Assembly: GCA_966211955.1 (NCBI GenBank)
Contig: CBIHOF010000018.1
Span: 57,950 to 121,949, forward strand
From: Albitalea sp966211955
GTDB taxonomy: Bacteria; Pseudomonadota; Gammaproteobacteria; Burkholderiales; Burkholderiaceae_C
DNA: 64,000 nucleotides
Reading direction: 5' to 3'
Under the pieces are notes generated by a model, which saw only the letters and a program-made list of their open reading frames with translations, had not been told where the DNA came from and did no database searches. Below are positions 60,513 through 64,000 of the stretch, piece after piece. A program made the translations under genes and the position numbers. The stretch's first letter is position 1, and each line of letters opens with the position of its first letter.

Positions 60513-61873
60513 AGCGTCTCCCTCCTGCGAATTTCCTTCTCGATCTCGCCCTGGATCTCGCCCCACTGCCGCGAGAACTGCCGCCGCGACAGCTCGAACA
60601 AGGCGACGCCCACGAGCGTCACGAATACCGCGCCGAACCAGCTGTCCACGCGCGCCGCGTCGATCGTGACCCACAGGTACTTGAGCGTGGTGCCCAGCGC
60701 CTGGTTCAGCTGCAGGTGATAGATCATCTCCACCATGGCCGCAAAGCCGAAGAGCGCGACCAGCGCCGAGCCACCGAGCGCGAGATAGGCCGTCCACAGG
60801 CGCCGCAGCTTGCCGAAGGCGGCCACGCGCAGGTTCATCATGATCAGGCTCGCGATGCCGCCCGGCGCATACATCACCATGAAGAGGAAGATGAAGCCGA
60901 GGTACAGCAGCCACGCCTTGGTGAACTCCGAGAACAGCACGAAGGCCAGCACCATGAGCACGCCGCCGATGATCGGGCCGAAGAAGAAGGTCGCGCCGCC
61001 GAGGAAGGTGAAGAAGAGGTACGAGCCCGAGCGGAAGGCGCCCACCACCTCGGCGGTGGCGATCTCGAAGTTCAGCGCGTACATGCCGCCCGCCACCCCC
61101 GCAAAGAAGCCGGAGATGATGAAGGCCATGTAGCGCACGCGCTGCGTGCTGTAGCCGATGAACTCCACCCGCTCGGGGTTGTCGCGCACGGCATTGAGCA
61201 TGCGGCCGAGCGGCGTGCGCGTGAAGGCGAACATCGCGGCGGTGCAGACGAAGGTGTAGATCGCGAGCAGGTAGTAGACCTGGTTTTGCGGCCCGAAGGT
61301 GATCCCCCACACGGCCTTGCCGACCACGCGGTTGGTGTTGATGCCGCCTTCGCCGCCGAAGAACTCCGGCACCATCAGCGACATCGCGAAGACAAGCTCG
61401 CCGATGCCCAGCGTGATCATCGCGAAGGTGGTGCCGGCCTTCTTGGTGGTGACGAAGCCGAAGATGACCGCGAAGAACATGCCGGCCAGGCCGCCCGCCA
61501 GCGGCACCAGGCTCACCGGCAGCGGAAAGCCCGCGCCGATGGCGTTGAGCACGTGGATGGAAACGAAGCTCGCCAGGCCCGTGTACACCGCATGCCCGAA
61601 GGTGAGCATGCCGCCCTGCCCCAGCAGCATGTTGTACGACAGGCAGGCGACGATCGCGATTCCCATCTGCGACAGCATGCTCACCGACAGGCTGCTCGTG
61701 AACACCATGGGCGCGACGAACAGCACCAGCGCGAACAGCGACCACACCACCACGCGGCCGATGTTGTGTGGCCGGAAGCTGTAGACCTGGGTCGGCTTGC
61801 GCGGCCGATCGGGCTTCGATGACGGTGGCGTCGAAGGCAGGGACGAAGAGGATGAAGACATCACGGCAGCCAT
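60509..61873 (-). CDS. livM: Branched-chain amino acid ABC transporter permease LivM
   Basis: 454 residues from ATG 61873. A Ser/Pro-rich leader of about 35 residues precedes nine or so membrane helices with the family segments 'LSYNMLLGQGGMLTFGHAVY' and 'FVTTKKAGTTFAMITLGIGE'. It starts 4 nt after livH. The C-terminus is extended by about 80 residues after the last typical helix, ending 'EIEKEIRRRETL'. Confidence 0.94.
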   Translation of the reverse strand: MAAVMSSSSSSLPSTPPSSKPDRPRKPTQVYSFRPHNIGRVVVWSLFALVLFVAPMVFTSSLSVSMLSQMGIAIVACLSYNMLLGQGGMLTFGHAVYTGLASFVSIHVLNAIGAGFPLPVSLVPLAGGLAGMFFAVIFGFVTTKKAGTTFAMITLGIGELVFAMSLMVPEFFGGEGGINTNRVVGKAVWGITFGPQNQVYYLLAIYTFVCTAAMFAFTRTPLGRMLNAVRDNPERVEFIGYSTQRVRYMAFIISGFFAGVAGGMYALNFEIATAEVVGAFRSGSYLFFTFLGGATFFFGPIIGGVLMVLAFVLFSEFTKAWLLYLGFIFLFMVMYAPGGIASLIMMNLRVAAFGKLRRLWTAYLALGGSALVALFGFAAMVEMIYHLQLNQALGTTLKYLWVTIDAARVDSWFGAVFVTLVGVALFELSRRQFSRQWGEIQGEIEKEIRRRETL

Positions 61874-61877
61874 CGCG

Positions 61878-62903
61878 TCAGCCCTCCCGAGTTCCAAGCA
61901 GGCCCTTGGGCCGGAAGATGAGGATGAGCACGAGGAAGAGATAAGGCAGGATCGGCGCGACTTGCGAGATCGTGAGGTTGACGAAGGTGTTGGACGCCTC
62001 GAAGTGCGGCATCACGAGCCGCAGCATGCTCAGCACCGAATAGTCGAGCGCGACTGCAAAGGTCTGGATGACGCCGATCAGCACCGAGGCGAGGAAGGCC
62101 CCGGCGAGCGACCCCATGCCGCCGACCACCACCACCACGAAGATGACCGAGCCCACCGTCGCGGCCATCGCGGGCTCGGTGACGAAGGTCGTGCCGCCGA
62201 TCACACCGGCCAGCCCCGCCAGCGCCGCACCGGCGCCGAACACCAGCATGAACACGAGCGGCACGTTGTGGCCGAGCGACTCGACCATCTCGGGGTGCGT
62301 GAGCGCGCTCTGGATGACGAGGCCGATGCGCGTGCGTGTGAGCATGAGCCACAACGCGAGCAGCATCAGCAGGGCGACCAGCATCATGAAGCCACGTGTC
62401 GCCGGAAACGGGGAACACACCACCCGCGCCGCGGCATCGGCCGCACTGCACATGGCCGCCGGCGCCGCGCCCCACACGACGTGCAGGCCGTCGGCCGACG
62501 AATTGACGAGCGTGAAGGCCGGCCCGCGCAGCACGTCGGGCGGCTGGAAATCGAGCGCCGTGCGGCCCCACACCAGCTGCACGAGCTCGAGGATGACGAA
62601 GGACAGGCCGAAGGTGATCAAGAGCTCCGGCACATGGCCGAACTTGTGCACGCGGCGCAGCGCGAAGCGCTCGAACAGCGCACCGAGCGCGCCGACGATC
62701 AGCGGCGCGAGCACGAGCGAGGGCCAGAAGCCGGTGAGGCGCGAGACGGTGTAGCCCACGTAGGCGCCCACCATGTAGAAGCTCGCATGCGCGAAGTTCA
62801 GCACGCCCATCATGCTGAAGATCAGCGTGAGTCCCGAGCTCAGCATGAACAGCAGCAGCCCGTAGCTCAGGCCGTTGAGCATCGAGATGGTGAAGAACTC
62901 CAT
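61878..62903 (-). CDS. livH: Branched-chain amino acid ABC transporter permease LivH
   Basis: 341 residues, about eight membrane helices. 'LNGLSYGLLLFMLSSGLTLI' at the start and 'GMGSLAGAFLASVLIGVIQT' near the C-terminus are typical LivH segments. A periplasmic loop with two Cys ('AAMCSAADAAARVVCSPF') about residues 150-170 is larger than in E. coli LivH. It lies between the substrate-binding protein gene and livM. Confidence 0.95.
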   Translation of the reverse strand: MEFFTISMLNGLSYGLLLFMLSSGLTLIFSMMGVLNFAHASFYMVGAYVGYTVSRLTGFWPSLVLAPLIVGALGALFERFALRRVHKFGHVPELLITFGLSFVILELVQLVWGRTALDFQPPDVLRGPAFTLVNSSADGLHVVWGAAPAAMCSAADAAARVVCSPFPATRGFMMLVALLMLLALWLMLTRTRIGLVIQSALTHPEMVESLGHNVPLVFMLVFGAGAALAGLAGVIGGTTFVTEPAMAATVGSVIFVVVVVGGMGSLAGAFLASVLIGVIQTFAVALDYSVLSMLRLVMPHFEASNTFVNLTISQVAPILPYLFLVLILIFRPKGLLGTREG

Positions 62904-62960
62904 GTGTGGCTTCGCTTCGCTTCGCGTGAAACGTGAGAGGTGAAATATGAAACGTGATCA

Positions 62961-62988
62961 CGTCACCCCGACGAACGCCGGGGTGACG
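62961..62988. repeat. Dispersed palindrome, family A, copy 2
   Basis: CGTCACCCCG (62961-62970) and CGGGGTGACG (62979-62988) form a 10-bp hairpin with an 8-nt loop between the substrate-binding protein gene and livH. The same wording, with small changes, occurs at 13834-13858. Just upstream (62925-62958) are short repeats of CGTGA/TGAAA. It could protect or separate parts of the liv message. Confidence 0.7.
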
Positions 62989-63007
62989 GGTGGCCGGTTG
63001 GCGGCGT

Positions 63008-64000
63008 TCAGCCGGCCGAAGGCCTCTTCATCTGGCAGCTCGTGGGCGTGCTGGAGATGTACGACGGGAACTCCTTCACCGGCGCGAGCGTCATGCCCGT
63101 GTGCTCCGGGCTGTACGGGTACTTCGCGTCGGCCTTCTGCCACACCGTGATGTACAGCGGCTGCTGCAGCTGGTGGTCGGTCTTGCGCATCTCGACTTCG
63201 CCGTTGAAGCTCTTCCACTTCAGGCCTTCGAGCGCCGCGGCCACCTTCACCGGGTCGGTGGACTTGGCATTGGCCATCGCCTGCGACAGGCCGGTGAAGA
63301 TGTGGATCACCGAGCCGGTGTAGAAGTCGTCGTTGAACTTCTGGTTGAACTCCTTCATCCACGCGTCCGTCTGGCCGCCCATGTTGTAGTGGCTGTACGC
63401 CACCTGGAACACGCGTCCGGCGGGGCCGGTGCCCAGCGCCGTCGGGGTGCCCGACACGCCGGTGTAGTAGGTGTAGAACTTGCCGGTGTAGCCGCCTTCG
63501 TTGGCCGCCTTCACGAGCAGCGAGAGGTCCGAGCCCCAGTTGCCGGTGATCACCGTGTCGGCGCCCGAGGCCTTGATCTTCGCGATGTAGGGCGCGAAGT
63601 CACGCACCTGGGCGAGCGGGTGCAGGTCTTCGCCCACGACCTGGATGTCCGGGCGCTTGCGGTGCAGCATCTCCTTGGCGAACTTCGCGACCTGCTGGCC
63701 GTGCGAGTAGTTCTGGTTGAGCAGGTAGACCTTCTGCACGTCCTTCTGGTCCTTGATGAAGCTCGTCATCGCTTCCATCTTCATCGACGTGTCGGCGTCG
63801 AAGCGGAAGTGCCAGTAGCTGCACTTGCTGTTGGTGAGGTCCGGGTCCACCGCGGCGTCGTTGAGGTAGATCACCTCCTTGCCGGGGTTGCGCTCGTTGT
63901 GCTTGTTGATCGCATCCACCAGTGCGAGCGCGACGGACGAGCCGTTGCCCTGGATGATGTAGCGCACCCCCTGGTCGATGGCCGACTTGAGCGCGTTGAG
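63008..64000 (-). CDS. ABC transporter substrate-binding protein, 5' end beyond window
   Basis: 331 residues are visible; the frame stays open through position 64000, so the signal peptide and N-terminus are missing. Family features: 'VRYIIQGNGSSVALALVDAI', 'VYLLNQNYSHGQQVAKFAKE' and 'GADTVITGNWGSDLSLLVKA', a LivK-like binding protein of the aromatic/amide-type subgroup. It is the first visible gene of the liv operon and its stop is 104 nt before livH. Confidence 0.93.
   Translation of the reverse strand, partial: LNALKSAIDQGVRYIIQGNGSSVALALVDAINKHNERNPGKEVIYLNDAAVDPDLTNSKCSYWHFRFDADTSMKMEAMTSFIKDQKDVQKVYLLNQNYSHGQQVAKFAKEMLHRKRPDIQVVGEDLHPLAQVRDFAPYIAKIKASGADTVITGNWGSDLSLLVKAANEGGYTGKFYTYYTGVSGTPTALGTGPAGRVFQVAYSHYNMGGQTDAWMKEFNQKFNDDFYTGSVIHIFTGLSQAMANAKSTDPVKVAAALEGLKWKSFNGEVEMRKTDHQLQQPLYITVWQKADAKYPYSPEHTGMTLAPVKEFPSYISSTPTSCQMKRPSAG

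Noticed and set aside
60509..61745. Alternative long minus-strand frame through livM ending at 60402
   Set aside because: It is a shifted frame of livM; only its last 36 codons, after the livM stop, were kept as the mini-ORF.

Overview
This is a 64 kb stretch of a high-GC Gram-negative chromosome. I place it in the Betaproteobacteria, order Burkholderiales (Comamonadaceae or Rubrivivax/Leptothrix-like). The reasons are the order thrS-infC-rpmI-rplT-pheS-pheT-ihfA-merR, the infC gene opening on ATC with an N-terminal extension typical of that group, a ThiD-ThiE fusion, and the density of acyl-CoA catabolism genes and Liv-type ABC transporter genes. I saw no rRNA, tRNA, CRISPR array, prophage or insertion sequence. 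The mobile signals are short dispersed palindromes and broken toxin or regulator remnants.

Layout. 1-7.6 kb (minus strand): translation island thrS, infC, rpmI, rplT, pheS, pheT, ihfA and the start of a MerR regulator. It has a Thr-rich leader peptide plus intrinsic terminator before thrS, a terminator between rplT and pheS, and a strong hairpin between infC and rpmI. 7.6-12.4 kb: a glycine-zipper lipoprotein, then a four-gene exported/membrane operon (DUF4331, small lipoprotein, TPR, HupE/UreJ-like) whose role is undescribed. 12.5-26 kb: housekeeping and envelope genes (hotdog thioesterase, Cu/Zn SOD, patatin, Tex, a flavoprotein, a Gly-rich exported protein, DUF1223, DoxX, thioredoxin-like protein, GMC oxidoreductase, tRNA-dihydrouridine synthase, M48 protease).

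26.2-32.3 kb: two acyl-CoA dehydrogenases, an acyl-CoA ligase and an IclR regulator. The first dehydrogenase and iclR carry the same 24-bp composite palindrome upstream, so the IclR protein probably controls both. 32.3-38.3 kb: a TPP riboswitch and promoter drive thiC-thiO-thiS-thiG-thiDE. 38.3-39.6 kb: an exported protein with a Pro/Ala linker, expressed from a leader that matches the class I cyclic-di-GMP riboswitch and has an obvious Shine-Dalgarno switch. 39.7-43.6 kb: a class II UvrA-like ATPase, a protein with a possible ParS/MbcA-like C-terminus, and a truncated vapC.

43.6-57.3 kb (minus strand): a second lipid/acyl-CoA catabolism block (SDRs, GST, two acyl-CoA dehydrogenases, MDR reductase, hotdog thioesterase, M3 oligopeptidase, thiolase, FadB/FadJ-like multifunctional protein). 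One of the dehydrogenases carries an in-frame palindromic repeat insertion. 57.7-64 kb: a Liv-type ABC transporter (livH-M-G-F) with one substrate-binding protein at each end. A 36-codon coupled ORF sits between livM and livG, and LivF has Arg in place of the Walker A Lys.

The strongest candidates for something new are the c-di-GMP-controlled Pro/Ala protein, the thrS Thr-codon attenuator, the shared IclR operator, the repeat-derived peptide inside an acyl-CoA dehydrogenase, and the DUF4331/TPR/HupE operon. No single wholly new defence or mobile system is visible.
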